Below, one piece after another: positions 1 to 9,037 of a stretch of 64,000 nt of DNA (within the stretch, counting starts at the first letter, position 1; every line of letters starts with the position of its first letter). The notes below the pieces were generated by a model. That model was given only the letters and a program-made list of their open reading frames with translations, was not told the origin of the DNA and ran no database searches. Made by a program: the position numbers and the translations under genes. The stretch is from Coriobacteriia bacterium (GTDB lineage Bacteria > Actinomycetota > Coriobacteriia > Anaerosomatales > PHET01): positions 1 through 64,000 of the forward strand of contig JAXMKZ010000041.1 of the NCBI GenBank assembly GCA_034370385.1, written 5' to 3'.

Positions 1-94
1 TCGCGCTCACCTGAGGGCCGAAAGGGGCCTCTCCGCCGAAGCGCTGCGCCCGCGAATTGCCCGCAACCTCCTCGATTCCGCCCCAGAAGACCGC

Positions 95-128
95 AAACCC
101 CCGTCGACCCGGAGACCGACGGGGGTTT
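95..128 (+). terminator. GC-rich hairpin, probable terminator
   Basis: A perfect 12-bp inverted repeat (AAACCCCCGTCG at 95-106 pairing with 117-128) ends in TTT. It could terminate a plus-strand gene lying left of the window. Positions 1-94 show no coding frame I can assign with confidence. Confidence 0.6.
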
Positions 129-139
129 GTCAGCAGTCT

Positions 140-167
140 GAAGCCCCCGCTGAGGAGCGGGGGCTTC
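140..167 (-). terminator. Hairpin downstream of tRNA-Ser(UGA)
   Basis: A perfect 11-bp stem (GAAGCCCCCGC at 140-150 and its complement at 157-167) with a 6-nt loop lies 54 nt beyond the 3' end of the minus-strand tRNA, so it is the likely tRNA terminator. It has no long T tract. Confidence 0.6.
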
Positions 168-220
168 GTCGTGTCATGGCATCGGGAATCGCCCGCGAGT
201 AGGTCGGCAGCTGGCCCGCG

Positions 221-310
221 TGGCGGAGGGGGTGGGATTCGAACCCACGAGACCCTTGCGGGCCTACTGGTTTTCAAGACCAGGGCATTCAACCACTCTG
301 CCACCCCTCC
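221..310 (-). tRNA. tRNA-Ser(UGA)
   Basis: On the minus strand the sequence folds as a class II tRNA: acceptor GGAGGGG pairs with CCCCTCC, a genomically encoded CCA lies at 221-223, and the T arm contains GTTCGAATC. A long variable arm is typical of serine tRNAs. The anticodon loop reads CTTGAAA, giving anticodon UGA. It is one of three serine tRNAs with different anticodons in this window. Confidence 0.95.
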
Positions 311-384
311 GTGCTCGCGCGGCGAGGGCAGGATATCACGCGCATCAGGCTTCGGTGCACCAGAGGGTTGCGACCCCCAAGAAA

Positions 385-400
385 AGTTAGTACACTAACT
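385..400. promoter_or_regulatory. Palindromic operator of the MarR gene
   Basis: AGTTAGT-AC-ACTAACT is a perfect 7-2-7 dyad, about 50 nt upstream of the MarR start. MarR dimers usually bind such 16-20 bp palindromes over their own promoter, so autorepression of the marR/nmrA pair is likely. Confidence 0.6.
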
Positions 401-449
401 ACATGTCGGGTCCGATGAGGGCCCCGATGGATGACACCGGGAGTTGATC

Positions 450-902
450 GTGCGACCTGAACCCACCGACGTCGGCTACCTCGCCAACCGCTTCGCTCGA
501 CTCATGCGTGCGCGCATGGCCGACAACCTGAGTCCCACCGGACTCACGCCGCAGCAGGCCGCCGTTCTGCTGTCGGTGGTCCATGCGCCAGGAGTGTCCA
601 CGCCCAGCGCGGTGGCGGGACGCCTCGGGATGGATCGGCCCACCATGACCGGGCTCGTTCGTCGGCTGGAGCGCGACGCGTGGCTCGAAGTCACGCCGAA
701 CCCGGGGGACAGCCGTTCTCACCTGCTCGCCCCGAGTCCACGCGCGACTGCGGCGCTGGCCGATATCGAAGATGCTGCCGCTCGGGTGACGTGCGCGCTG
801 GTTGGCGTGGTCGGCGCCCAGCGCGTGAGCGAGCTGGCCGCACTCCTGGCCGAGGCAGGCGATGCCCTCGAGGCGTCGCCCGAGATGAAGGGTGTCCGAT
901 GA
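450..902 (+). CDS. MarR-family transcriptional regulator
   Basis: This 150-aa protein has the MarR winged-helix layout: an N-terminal dimerisation helix, a recognition region around VAGRLGMDRPTMTGLVRRLE (about residues 50-70), and a wing with the family-typical dipeptide-plus-arginine NPGDSRSH. I chose the GTG at 450 because GGGAG ends 6 nt before it; the TTG at 444 would abut that site. The gene overlaps the next one by 4 nt (ATGA), so the two are co-transcribed. The palindrome at 385-400 suggests autoregulation. The effector is unknown; by analogy with family members it may sense a phenolic or electrophilic compound handled by the neighbouring oxidoreductase. Confidence 0.88.
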   Translation: MRPEPTDVGYLANRFARLMRARMADNLSPTGLTPQQAAVLLSVVHAPGVSTPSAVAGRLGMDRPTMTGLVRRLERDAWLEVTPNPGDSRSHLLAPSPRATAALADIEDAAARVTCALVGVVGAQRVSELAALLAEAGDALEASPEMKGVR

Positions 903-1780
903 ACGGAATCGTGCTGGTCACCGGAGCCAGTGGGAACGTGGGTAACGAGGTCGTGAAGCAGCTCGTCGCGCGCGGCCAGCGCGTACGGGCCGCCACGCGG
1001 ACGGCATCGTCGCTGCCGTTTGCAGCTCACGGCATCGACACGTGCGCATTCGACTTCACTGATCCCGCGACGTTTGGGCCCGCACTTGCGGGTGTCGACC
1101 GGGTCTTTCTCGTCCGTCCGCCGCACATGGCCAAGGCTGCGGCGTTCGAGCCGTTCCTGTCAGCGATGCATGAAGCGCGCGTCGGGCACGTCGTGTTCTT
1201 GTCGTTGTTGGGAGTGGAGCGCAACCCCATCGTGCCGCACCATGGAATAGAGAAGCGACTCAAAGGAAGCGGGCTCGGCTGGACGATGATCCGACCCGGC
1301 TTCTACATGCAGAACCTCTCGACGACCCACTTGGCCGACATCCGCGACCACGGTGTCATCAGCGTGCCTGCCGGCAACGGCAGAACCAGTCTGATCGACG
1401 TGCGCGACATCGCCGAGGCCGTGGCCGTTGTGTTGAGCGAGAATGGCCACCTTAACCGGGGCTACGCGGTCACCGGGCGAGAGGCCATCACCTACCAGGA
1501 CGCCGCGCGCATCTTGAGCCAGGTCACGGGCCGCGAGATCCGCTACACGGCGCCGAGCGGGGCCCAGTTCGCTCGCCACATGGCGGCAGCCGGCCACCCC
1601 CGAGACTTCATCACCGTCATGCGCGGCATCTACCTCGTCGCCAAGCTCGGGATGGCCGGGACCGTCACGCAGGAGCTGCCCCGCCTCATCGGTCGTCCGG
1701 CCATCACATTCGAGCAGTTCGCCCGGGACAACGCGGCACTGTTCGGTTCGCCGGCAAGCGCGGTCCCGGCAAGCGCATAG
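899..1780 (+). CDS. NmrA/SDR-family NAD(P)-binding protein
   Basis: A 293-aa atypical short-chain dehydrogenase of the NmrA-like/NAD(P)H azoreductase type. The N-terminus has the Rossmann motif VTGASGNVGNEV, followed by the RAATR segment that often selects NADP. The middle holds the family-typical stretches VRPPHM, FLSLLGVE and the substrate-lid region near MIRPGFYMQNL. It starts at the ATG overlapping the marR stop and shares its promoter. The pairing with a MarR regulator suggests an inducible quinone or electrophile response. Some NmrA-like proteins are redox sensors rather than enzymes, so catalysis is not certain. Confidence 0.85.
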   Translation: MNGIVLVTGASGNVGNEVVKQLVARGQRVRAATRTASSLPFAAHGIDTCAFDFTDPATFGPALAGVDRVFLVRPPHMAKAAAFEPFLSAMHEARVGHVVFLSLLGVERNPIVPHHGIEKRLKGSGLGWTMIRPGFYMQNLSTTHLADIRDHGVISVPAGNGRTSLIDVRDIAEAVAVVLSENGHLNRGYAVTGREAITYQDAARILSQVTGREIRYTAPSGAQFARHMAAAGHPRDFITVMRGIYLVAKLGMAGTVTQELPRLIGRPAITFEQFARDNAALFGSPASAVPASA

Positions 1781-1833
1781 CCCCGGAGCTGTGGGCGCGC
1801 TAGACTCGAACCCGAGGGCGAGGATCGAGGGCG

Positions 1834-2316
1834 ATGGCACGGGGGCCAAGCGTGGAGAACTCCGACAAGACCTACATGGCCATGGCGCTTGAGCAGGCGC
1901 GCGCGGCCGAGGCCATCGGCGAGGTGCCGATCGGCGCGGTCGTCGTGTGCGACGGTGCCGTCGTGGCCGGGGCGTGCAACCGGCGCGAGATCGACCATGA
2001 CCCCGCCGGGCACGCGGAGCTCCTCGCCATCCGCGAGGCAGCGTCGAAACTCGGCCGCTGGCGCTTGTCGGACTGCACCGTCTACGTGACCCTTGAGCCG
2101 TGCCCGATGTGTGCGGGGCTCATGCATCAGGCGCGCATCGCTCGCTGCGTGTACGCGGCACCCGACCCGAAGGCCGGTGCCCTCGGCACGCTGTACGATC
2201 TACACGATGATACGCGGCTGAACCATCGGTTCGAGGTGACTACGGGTGTCCTCGAGGCGGAGTCGGCCGAGATGCTGCGCGCGTTCTTCAGGCGGCTGAG
2301 GGAGGAGAAGTCGTGA
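1834..2316 (+). CDS. tadA: tRNA-specific adenosine deaminase TadA
   Basis: This 160-aa protein is full length for TadA, which deaminates A34 to inosine in tRNA-Arg(ACG). It has the deaminase zinc site: the HAE motif (GHAELLAI, near residue 57) carrying the zinc-binding histidine and the catalytic glutamate, and PCPMCAG (near residue 90) with the two zinc cysteines. Conserved GALGTLYD follows. The ATG at 1834 has GAGGG just upstream; a GTG at 1852 is a possible alternative. It overlaps the next gene by 4 nt. Confidence 0.95.
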   Translation: MARGPSVENSDKTYMAMALEQARAAEAIGEVPIGAVVVCDGAVVAGACNRREIDHDPAGHAELLAIREAASKLGRWRLSDCTVYVTLEPCPMCAGLMHQARIARCVYAAPDPKAGALGTLYDLHDDTRLNHRFEVTTGVLEAESAEMLRAFFRRLREEKS

Positions 2317-4181
2317 TATTGCGAACGAGAATCGCGCTCGTAGGAGTGGTGCTTGGCCTCATCGTGGGCATCGGCGCTCTCGGCCCAGCCGCCGCGCTGG
2401 CCAAGGACTACTCGGTCGACACCGTCAACATCGCTGCGCAGGTGCTCGACAACGGCGACCTGCGCGTCGTGGAGCGCCGGGCGATGACGTTCAACGGCGA
2501 CTACTCGCGCGTGTACTGGATCTTGGGCACCGGGGGCTCGAGCGGCATCGAGGTCGTCTCAGTGGGAGACGCGGCCGGCGCATACTCGCCCACGGGCGAT
2601 TCCGCGGGCATCGACGACCGCACGCTGCGGGTGCCGGGCACGTACCTGGTGCGTGACACCGGCAGCGCGGTCGAAGTGCACGTCTTCCACGATGCGGCTG
2701 ACTCGACGCGGGAGTTCGTGCTCGAGTACGTCGCCAAGGGGGCCGCGAAGCGGTGGACCGATACCGGCGAGCTGTACTGGCAGTTCCTAGGCGACGGGTG
2801 GGAGGTTCCCGCCGGTAGCTTCGAGGCGGCGATCACGCCGCCCGCGCCGCTGACGAAGGATCAGGTCAAGGCCTGGGCGCACGGCCCGCTCACGGGCGTG
2901 GTGGCTATCGGAGACGACGGCACGGTGACGTTGCAGGTTGACGACGTGCCCGCGACCACGTTCGTGGAAGCGCGCGTGCTCTATCCGGTTGAGGCTCTGC
3001 CCGCGGCGCCCCTCATCGAGGAGCCGCGACTTCAGCAGGTGCTCGACGAAGAGGGCTCGCGGGCTGATGAGGCCAACAGCGCGCGCGTCGCCGCTCGCGT
3101 CCAGACGTGGGGGTGCTCAGGATTTGCAGCGATTTTCGGCATAGGGGTGCTCGCCTTCTTCGTCGTTCAGTTCAACCGGCATGGCCGAGAGCATCCGTCT
3201 GACTTCCAGGGTGACTATTTCCGCGAGGACCCGGCGCCGCACCTGCACCCGGCGGTGATCGGGGCGCTGTGGCGGTTTGGCACCGTGAAAGATGAGGACA
3301 TCGCCGCGACGCTCATGAATCTGGCGGACCGGGGCATCATCCAGATGGCCCCGATCACCGTCGACAAGACCGGGCTCGCGGGCGTGTTCGGGGGCAAGGA
3401 GGACACGTTCCTGCTCACGAGGGTGCCCGAGAAGGCGGTCGGGCTCGATGCCATCGACGTGGGGGCGCTGTGGCTGATCTTCGATGTCGTAGGCAGCGGG
3501 CGCACACAGGTGGCGCTCACAGAGCTCAAGACCTACGCCAAGGCCAAACCGGAGACCTTCACGAACCAAGTGAAGGAGTGGAAGGCATCAGCCTCGGGAG
3601 CGGCCACGGCGGCGGGGTACTTCGACGCCGACGCAGCCGGCTGGCAGATTGGTACCTGGGTGGCGATTGCCATCGTCGGCGCCGTAGCCGTCGCAGCGGC
3701 CGTGGTCTCCGGCGCTTGGTGGGCACTGCTCGTGCCCGCGGTATGTGCCATCGCGATGGTTCCGCTCGCCGTGAAGATGAATCGCCGGACCACGGAGGGC
3801 AACGACCTCTACCGCCGATACGAGGGTGTCCGCAACTACCTGCGCGACTTCTCCCGGCTCTCCGAGGCTCCGCCACAGTCGGTGGTTCTTTGGAACCGGT
3901 TTCTCGTGCTTGCGGTCGTGTTTGGCATCGCCGAGCAGGTCATCGAGCAGCTGCGCGTGAAGCTGCCTGAGGTCGTGCGCGACCCCGGCTTCCAGACGAC
4001 GTACTGGTGGGCCTACTCGGCCGGTGGCTACGGCCACTCTCCGGTGGGCTCTATCTCGTCGTCGTTTGTGAGTGCTTCGCAGGTGGCCTCCAGTGAGATG
4101 TCCTCGTCATCCGGAGGCGGCGGCGGGTTCTCCGGAGGCGGCGGCGGAGGCGGCGGCGGGGGTGGCGGTGGCGCCGACTGA
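2313..4181 (+). CDS. DUF2207 domain membrane protein
   Basis: A 622-aa protein with an N-terminal signal/anchor segment (about residues 5-30), an extracytoplasmic DUF2207 domain, a membrane helix near residue 270 (FAAIFGIGVLAFFVVQF), a cytoplasmic stretch, and a second membrane pair near 445-490. The tail is extremely rich in glycine and serine, as is usual in DUF2207 and TPM-domain families. The GTG start overlaps the tadA stop. The function of the family is not established; LemA/TPM/DUF2207 proteins are commonly found together, and lemA and TPM genes occur at 18 kb here. Confidence 0.85.
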   Translation: MILRTRIALVGVVLGLIVGIGALGPAAALAKDYSVDTVNIAAQVLDNGDLRVVERRAMTFNGDYSRVYWILGTGGSSGIEVVSVGDAAGAYSPTGDSAGIDDRTLRVPGTYLVRDTGSAVEVHVFHDAADSTREFVLEYVAKGAAKRWTDTGELYWQFLGDGWEVPAGSFEAAITPPAPLTKDQVKAWAHGPLTGVVAIGDDGTVTLQVDDVPATTFVEARVLYPVEALPAAPLIEEPRLQQVLDEEGSRADEANSARVAARVQTWGCSGFAAIFGIGVLAFFVVQFNRHGREHPSDFQGDYFREDPAPHLHPAVIGALWRFGTVKDEDIAATLMNLADRGIIQMAPITVDKTGLAGVFGGKEDTFLLTRVPEKAVGLDAIDVGALWLIFDVVGSGRTQVALTELKTYAKAKPETFTNQVKEWKASASGAATAAGYFDADAAGWQIGTWVAIAIVGAVAVAAAVVSGAWWALLVPAVCAIAMVPLAVKMNRRTTEGNDLYRRYEGVRNYLRDFSRLSEAPPQSVVLWNRFLVLAVVFGIAEQVIEQLRVKLPEVVRDPGFQTTYWWAYSAGGYGHSPVGSISSSFVSASQVASSEMSSSSGGGGGFSGGGGGGGGGGGGGAD

Positions 4182-4203
4182 GCGCGCTGTCCCTCGACCC
4201 GTG

Positions 4204-4219
4204 TGTGACCCAGGTCACT
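4204..4219. promoter_or_regulatory. CRP/FNR-family-like binding site
   Basis: TGTGACCCAGGTCACT matches the classical TGTGA-N6-TCACA site at nine of ten positions and contains a perfect GTGACC-CA-GGTCAC palindrome. A TATCAT hexamer at 4257-4262 could be the -10, which would place the site near -57, an activator position. Confidence 0.45.
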
Positions 4220-4372
4220 CCGGTGCAATCTCGGCCCCACGGCAGCTCGTGCGGGGTATCATGTCATTCGGATTCGAACGAAACACATGCTTGAGCTATG
4301 TGCGGGGGCACATCACGAAGCAACGGGCTCGTTGCCCCACGACCACGGCCGTGCGCGAAGGAGGTACTCACG

Positions 4373-4867
4373 ATGAGCCGGGCGCCGAGATGGCTCCTTG
4401 TAGCCGCGTTCGCTGCGCTCCTGGCGCCGGCCCCCGCGTACGCCGTGGAGTCCCTGCCGACGTCCGTCGACTCGCTCATTCGCCTTGGCATCAGCCTGGT
4501 CGGGCTGCTCATCGCGGCGCTGCTCCTGCTTGAGGCGAGAAAGCTGGGAAAGGCGGCGGCTGGCGGGGCAATCGCCGAGAAACTCAGGTATGTGGTGCTG
4601 GCGACGCTGTGTCTGGCCTCATCGGCGTTGGCTGAGTGGGTGCTGAACTTCGTTCCGATGGTGACTATGGCGCAGGTTCAGCTCGCCTCCGAAGTACTCG
4701 TCATCGTGGCCATGGCGCTACTGGCGCTCTACTTTGCCAGCGTGCGGCACGGACTCACCAGCTTCATGAAGGCGATGACCGGTTCTCAACTGCTTGACCG
4801 AGAAGTGACCGGCACCGCGACCGAGGAGTCACCAGCGGATAGTGACGGGGACGTGGGGCGTGGCTAA
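4373..4867 (+). CDS. Small membrane protein, unknown function
   Basis: A 164-aa protein. The ATG at 4373 follows a good ribosome site (GGAGG, 4360-4364). It begins with a signal-like segment ending in PAPAYA (about residue 24), then has three hydrophobic segments near residues 35-52, 70-88 and 100-122, and an acidic C-terminal tail (ESPADSDGD). It overlaps the following small gene by 8 nt. The CRP-like site at 4204-4219 lies upstream. I do not recognise a family. Confidence 0.7.
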   Translation: MSRAPRWLLVAAFAALLAPAPAYAVESLPTSVDSLIRLGISLVGLLIAALLLLEARKLGKAAAGGAIAEKLRYVVLATLCLASSALAEWVLNFVPMVTMAQVQLASEVLVIVAMALLALYFASVRHGLTSFMKAMTGSQLLDREVTGTATEESPADSDGDVGRG

Positions 4868-5090
4868 CCTGCTCGCACAGCGCATAGAGGAAACGCTTCG
4901 TCCGGTCATCGGCACCGTTCTGGCCACGGTGTCGGTAGACGTGGAGAGCAAGCGCCTGGGCAAGTCGCCCGATACCATCGAGCGTTCCGATCTCGAACCC
5001 ATCGCCGACAACCTCATCAACGCGTTGCGTCTGGTGGTCGGTCAGGACATGGCGACGGCCGCCGCACAGAAGGTCCGCCAGCTCGCGTAG
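4860..5090 (+). CDS. Small cytoplasmic protein, unknown function
   Basis: A 76-aa protein read from GTG 4860 (a GTG at 4842 would add six residues). It is helical, soluble and moderately charged, with the segments GTVLATVSVDVESKRLG and ADNLINALRLVVGQDMA. It is translationally coupled to the membrane protein before it, so the two probably act together. I do not recognise a family. It ends 27 nt before the convergent ligD stop. Confidence 0.6.
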   Translation: MANLLAQRIEETLRPVIGTVLATVSVDVESKRLGKSPDTIERSDLEPIADNLINALRLVVGQDMATAAAQKVRQLA

Positions 5091-5117
5091 TCACGAGGGC
5101 CCATCCGGCCGCTGGTG

Positions 5118-7634
5118 CTACCCGCTCAGCTCGGCCTCAGCAGCTTTGAGCACGCGCGCACCGACCGCCGCATCCCGAAGGCCGCGCCACGGGTCGATGC
5201 CCTCCTCCATCCGCGCGAGCACCACCTCCGGCGTGAAGGCCCGGATGTCGAGCGCGGGTTCGTCGAGTTCCTCCCACGCCAACGGCACCGCCACGCTCGG
5301 CCCTGCCAGGAACCGCGTCGAGTACGGCGCCACCACACTCGCACCTTCTGAGTTGCGCAGGTAGTCGACGAAGATCCGCCCGTCGCGTCTGTTCTTGGCC
5401 ATCTTCGGGGTGAGGCGGTCGGGGTCGAGCGCACAGACGCGCTCGGCGAAGGCCCGCGCGAAGGCGCGGATGCGCACGAACTCCCACACCGGCTCAATCG
5501 GCAACACGATGTGGAGCCCCTTGCTACCGGTGGACTTCACATGGGGTTCGAAGCCCAGGGCCGCTGCGTGCTCGCGGAACAGCCGGGCGGCATCCGCGAT
5601 GGCGGGCCAGGTCACCCCGGGGCCCGGGTCGAGGTCCAAGACGATGATGTCGGGCCGGGAAGGGGTGTCGACCGATGACAGCCACGTGTGGACCTCGGCA
5701 ACGCCCATCTGGGCCAGTGATACGAGGCCCGCGGCATCGCGGACAACGAGCCACTCCTCATCGTCGTCGTGCTCCGCCAGCGCGTGCGTGAAGCGCCCGA
5801 CTGCTGCGGGCAGCCCCTTGTCCGGATGGCGCTGGTAGAAGCACTTGGAGCCGTCGCCCACCGGGCAGCGGACCAGCGTGAGGGGGCGTTCCGCCGTCTC
5901 GGTGAGCATGAGCGGCGCGACGGTCTCGAAGTAGCGCGCGAACTCGACCTTCGAGAAGCCGCTGTCGGGAAACAAGGTCTTGTCCGGGTGCGTGATGCGG
6001 ATGCCGGCCACCGTGTTTCCGGACGAAGGCGGTGCCGCGGCCGGCGTCGGCTCGGACTCGAGCGCGGGACGCTCGGGTTCCCGCCGACGAACCTCATGGG
6101 GATTCGCCTCGGGGAGCATGCCCTTGAACGACGGCTGCCTGAGGCGTCCTTCAGACGTCCACTCCGCAAAGGCGACTTCGACGACCACGCGGGGTTCGAC
6201 CCAGCGCACCGCGCGCCCATCGGCTGTCGCGGGTGCGTCATCAAGCGGCGGCGTTGCGCGCACGAGCGGCTCGAGCTGCCCCAGCAGCTCGGCTTGCAGC
6301 GCCTCGGTGAAGCCGCTCCCCACGCGTCCTGCGAACCGCAGAACACCGTCGTCGCCCTGTACGGCGACGAGCACGGCCCCGAAACCGGTCCGCCCCGCCG
6401 CCGGTTCGCTCACGCCCACGACCACGAACTCCTGCTGCTGACGGCACTTCACCTTGAGCCATGTCTTGGTGCGCCCCGCAGGGTAGCCGGAGTCAGCACG
6501 CTTGTAGACCGCGCCCTCGAGCCCCTGCGCGCACGCGATCTCATGGAAGGCGGCTGCCCCATCTGACACGTAGGGGGCCACGCGCACGGGTCCCGCTTCG
6601 TCGCCCACAAGCGTGGTCAGGAGCGCTTTGCGCTCTGTCGTGGGAAGCCCGGTGATGTCGTGCCCGTTGAGGTGGAGCAGGTCGAAAGCGGCAAAGGAGA
6701 TGCGCGCCTGGTCGCTGGCGATAGCGCCCTGCAGCGCAGAGAAATCGGTGGCACCGCGCTCGTCGAAGACGACCGCCTCGCCGTCAAGCAGCGCGGTCTC
6801 GGCCGGCAGTGCGGCCGCCGCCCGGCCCAGCCCGGCGAACCGCTTCGTGACATCGGCGCCGTTGCGCGAGAAGCAGCGGGCGCGTCCGCCTTCCACGGCG
6901 ATCGTGAGCCGGTATCCGTCGTACTTGACCTCGGCCAGCCAACCCGGCTCGGTGGGTGGGGCACTCACCAGCGTGCACAGCGCGAGCTCGGGCGGTTCGA
7001 GGGCCCCCGCGGGCGCGCGCTCCTCGGTGGCCTCAACCGGTTCCGGCGTGGCGACCGCAGTCGGTGCCGGCGCCGCGCCGACCTCGTCAACCGTCAGGCC
7101 GCTCACGATGCTCTCGGGGCGATCGCGCACGACGTCGAACTCGCTTGAGCGCACGACGTGCTCGTCGCGTTCCTTTATCAGCAGCCAGTTCTCGCCACGT
7201 TCGTTGCCGCGTGGTTTGAGCCGGACGAGTACCCACCCTCCCACGAGCTTCGTGCCGTTGAGATGGAACTTGAAGTCCCCCTTCGCCATCGTCGCGTGGG
7301 GGTCACCGAGCGGCTCCCAGGTGCCGGAGTCCCAGACGATGACGCTCCCGCCTCCGTACTCGCCGGCGGGAATCGTGCCCTCGAAGTCCGCGTAGTCCAA
7401 GGGGTGGTCCTCGACGCGCACGGCCAGCCGCTTGTCGGCGGGGTCCAGAGATGGGCCCTTCGGCACCGCCCACGACAGCAAGACCCCGTCCAGCTCAAGG
7501 CGGAAGTCCCAGTGCATCCGCGACGCGTGGTGCTGCTGGATGACGAAGCGCAGCGCATCAGCCGACGGAGAACCGCCGACCGGTTCGGGCGTGCGAGCGA
7601 AGTCGCGCTTGGCCTGATACTCCTCAAGCGGCAA
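5118..7634 (-). CDS. ligD: ATP-dependent DNA ligase D (NHEJ)
   Basis: An 838-aa three-domain LigD. Residues about 20-165 form the 3'-phosphoesterase (HHASRMHWDFRLE, PAGEYGGG). The central ATP-dependent ligase has motif I KYDGYRLT with the adenylated lysine near residue 238, and a C-terminal OB part. Residues about 545-838 form the AEP primase/polymerase (VLDLDPGPG carries the metal-binding aspartates). The order PE-ligase-polymerase matches Pseudomonas LigD rather than the mycobacterial order. The start is TTG, with GGGGAG some 14 nt upstream. It lies directly after ku and acts with it on double-strand breaks. Confidence 0.95.
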   Translation of the reverse strand: MPLEEYQAKRDFARTPEPVGGSPSADALRFVIQQHHASRMHWDFRLELDGVLLSWAVPKGPSLDPADKRLAVRVEDHPLDYADFEGTIPAGEYGGGSVIVWDSGTWEPLGDPHATMAKGDFKFHLNGTKLVGGWVLVRLKPRGNERGENWLLIKERDEHVVRSSEFDVVRDRPESIVSGLTVDEVGAAPAPTAVATPEPVEATEERAPAGALEPPELALCTLVSAPPTEPGWLAEVKYDGYRLTIAVEGGRARCFSRNGADVTKRFAGLGRAAAALPAETALLDGEAVVFDERGATDFSALQGAIASDQARISFAAFDLLHLNGHDITGLPTTERKALLTTLVGDEAGPVRVAPYVSDGAAAFHEIACAQGLEGAVYKRADSGYPAGRTKTWLKVKCRQQQEFVVVGVSEPAAGRTGFGAVLVAVQGDDGVLRFAGRVGSGFTEALQAELLGQLEPLVRATPPLDDAPATADGRAVRWVEPRVVVEVAFAEWTSEGRLRQPSFKGMLPEANPHEVRRREPERPALESEPTPAAAPPSSGNTVAGIRITHPDKTLFPDSGFSKVEFARYFETVAPLMLTETAERPLTLVRCPVGDGSKCFYQRHPDKGLPAAVGRFTHALAEHDDDEEWLVVRDAAGLVSLAQMGVAEVHTWLSSVDTPSRPDIIVLDLDPGPGVTWPAIADAARLFREHAAALGFEPHVKSTGSKGLHIVLPIEPVWEFVRIRAFARAFAERVCALDPDRLTPKMAKNRRDGRIFVDYLRNSEGASVVAPYSTRFLAGPSVAVPLAWEELDEPALDIRAFTPEVVLARMEEGIDPWRGLRDAAVGARVLKAAEAELSG

Positions 7635-7669
7635 CCGGCTTCAGCTCCCCGTGGGCGGGGATAGGCGGC

Positions 7670-8482
7670 TCACGACGCCTCACCCGCGGTCTTGGCCCGG
7701 CGCGCCTCCTCGACGCTGCGCTTGAGCAGCTCGGCGATGTCTATCACGGGAGCCACTGCTGCGGGTGGCTGCGGAGCCGTCGGGGTGACCGCTTCGCCTG
7801 CCGCCTTGCGTTCGATGAGCGCGAGAACCTCCTCGCGGAAGGTGTCGCGGTATGTTTCGGGCGCCCACGGCCCTTGGATCGTGGCTACCAGCTGGTTCGC
7901 GAGTTCAAGCTCGGCCTCGGTGATGCCCAGCGCTTCCAAGTCGGAGCCGGGTACGGCAAGGTCGTCGGCGGCACGCAGGTCGCGCGGGTAGCGCAGCAGC
8001 TCGAGCACGAGCAGGTCGCCCTGCGGCACCAGCGCGCAGAGGTGCTGGCGGCTGCGAATCACGACCTGGGCGATGGCGATGCGGCCCGATGCGCGCAGGG
8101 CCTCACGCAGGAGCGCGTAGGCCTTGATGCCCGGCTTGTCGGGCGTCAGATGGTAGGGGGTGTCGAAGTAGGAGAGCGGCACCTCGTCTGCGCACACCGC
8201 GCCGAGCACGTCGATCGTCTGCGTCGCGGCCACGTTGGCCGCTTTGATCTCGTCGTCGGTCACCGTGATCCAGCGCCCGTCGCCGACCTCACGCCCCTTG
8301 ACGATCAGCTCCCACGCCACCTCCTCGCCGGCCTCGTTCACGCGCTTGGTGTGGATGGGCGACAGATCTCGGCTGTCGAGGAGGTGAAAGGCGATGTCGT
8401 TGGTGGCGACGGCAGGCATCACCGAGACGGGAATCGTGACGAGGCCAAATGAGATCGTGCCCCTCCAGATCGAGCGCGGCAT
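7670..8482 (-). CDS. ku: DNA-end-binding protein Ku
   Basis: A 270-aa bacterial Ku homologue, normal in length. It opens with the hallmark RSIWRGTISFGLVTIPV and has the central beta-barrel bridge region and the FDTPYHLTPD segment. It forms a homodimeric ring on DNA ends and recruits LigD. The C-terminus (IDIAELLKRSVEEARR) is the usual LigD-contacting/DNA-binding tail. It is followed by ligD after 35 nt and preceded by the DUF2177 gene, all on the same strand. Confidence 0.96.
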   Translation of the reverse strand: MPRSIWRGTISFGLVTIPVSVMPAVATNDIAFHLLDSRDLSPIHTKRVNEAGEEVAWELIVKGREVGDGRWITVTDDEIKAANVAATQTIDVLGAVCADEVPLSYFDTPYHLTPDKPGIKAYALLREALRASGRIAIAQVVIRSRQHLCALVPQGDLLVLELLRYPRDLRAADDLAVPGSDLEALGITEAELELANQLVATIQGPWAPETYRDTFREEVLALIERKAAGEAVTPTAPQPPAAVAPVIDIAELLKRSVEEARRAKTAGEAS

Positions 8483-8491
8483 GAGCGACCC

Positions 8492-8920
8492 CTACCCGCC
8501 CAAGCCGAGCCAGCGGCCGGCGTAGAAGCCGGCGGCGGCGACCGCCGAGTTCAGAACCGTTCCCCACACCATGTCGATCACGGAGATCTGCCAGGGCCAA
8601 CCGTCTATCGTCGCTAGGTTCGTGAGATCGTAGGTCGCGTACGCGAGCAACCCGAACAGAGCGCCACGCCACACCGCGCCGAGCACGGCTCCCTCCCGAA
8701 GCCCGGGAATGACGGCCAGCGCGAGGATGCCGACGACGTAGAAGAGGTAGAACGCTGCGGCTACCGGCAGGTTCGGTTGCGCCTTGAGCAGCCCGTCGGG
8801 TGCGGTGCCCAGCATCGGCTGGTAGATGCGCGGCGTGGCTACCGTGAGCCAGACGAAGTCAATAGCGAAGAAGACAGCTGTGGTGATTCCGTAGAGCGCG
8901 ATGAGCTTTCCGGTGGGCAT
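8492..8920 (-). CDS. DUF2177 family membrane protein
   Basis: A 142-aa protein with four predicted membrane helices (about residues 8-28, 52-72, 80-100, 115-135). It carries the DUF2177 pattern of DFVWL near the start and [11 protein letters not shown] plus DMVWG later. The function of the family is unknown. It sits 9 nt before ku in the same direction, so it may be co-transcribed with the repair genes; a functional link is not shown. Confidence 0.85.
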   Translation of the reverse strand: MPTGKLIALYGITTAVFFAIDFVWLTVATPRIYQPMLGTAPDGLLKAQPNLPVAAAFYLFYVVGILALAVIPGLREGAVLGAVWRGALFGLLAYATYDLTNLATIDGWPWQISVIDMVWGTVLNSAVAAAGFYAGRWLGLGG

Positions 8921-9037
8921 GGGCTCCTCCGTGGGTCGGGTGCGGTCGTTCTGTCAGGTAGATTCCCTACGGGAGCCATTGACACGCGCGGTGGTAGAAT
9001 CCTCAGTGCGGACCGGCACCGGGGGAGGGACCAACAA

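Noticed and set aside
1-94. C-terminus of a gene at the left edge
   Set aside because: Stops in different frames allow several readings and none shows a family motif.
5118-7664. Several long plus-strand open frames opposite ligD
   Set aside because: They follow from high GC content in the third codon position of ligD, have no family resemblance and no ribosome sites. The minus-strand LigD motifs are unambiguous.
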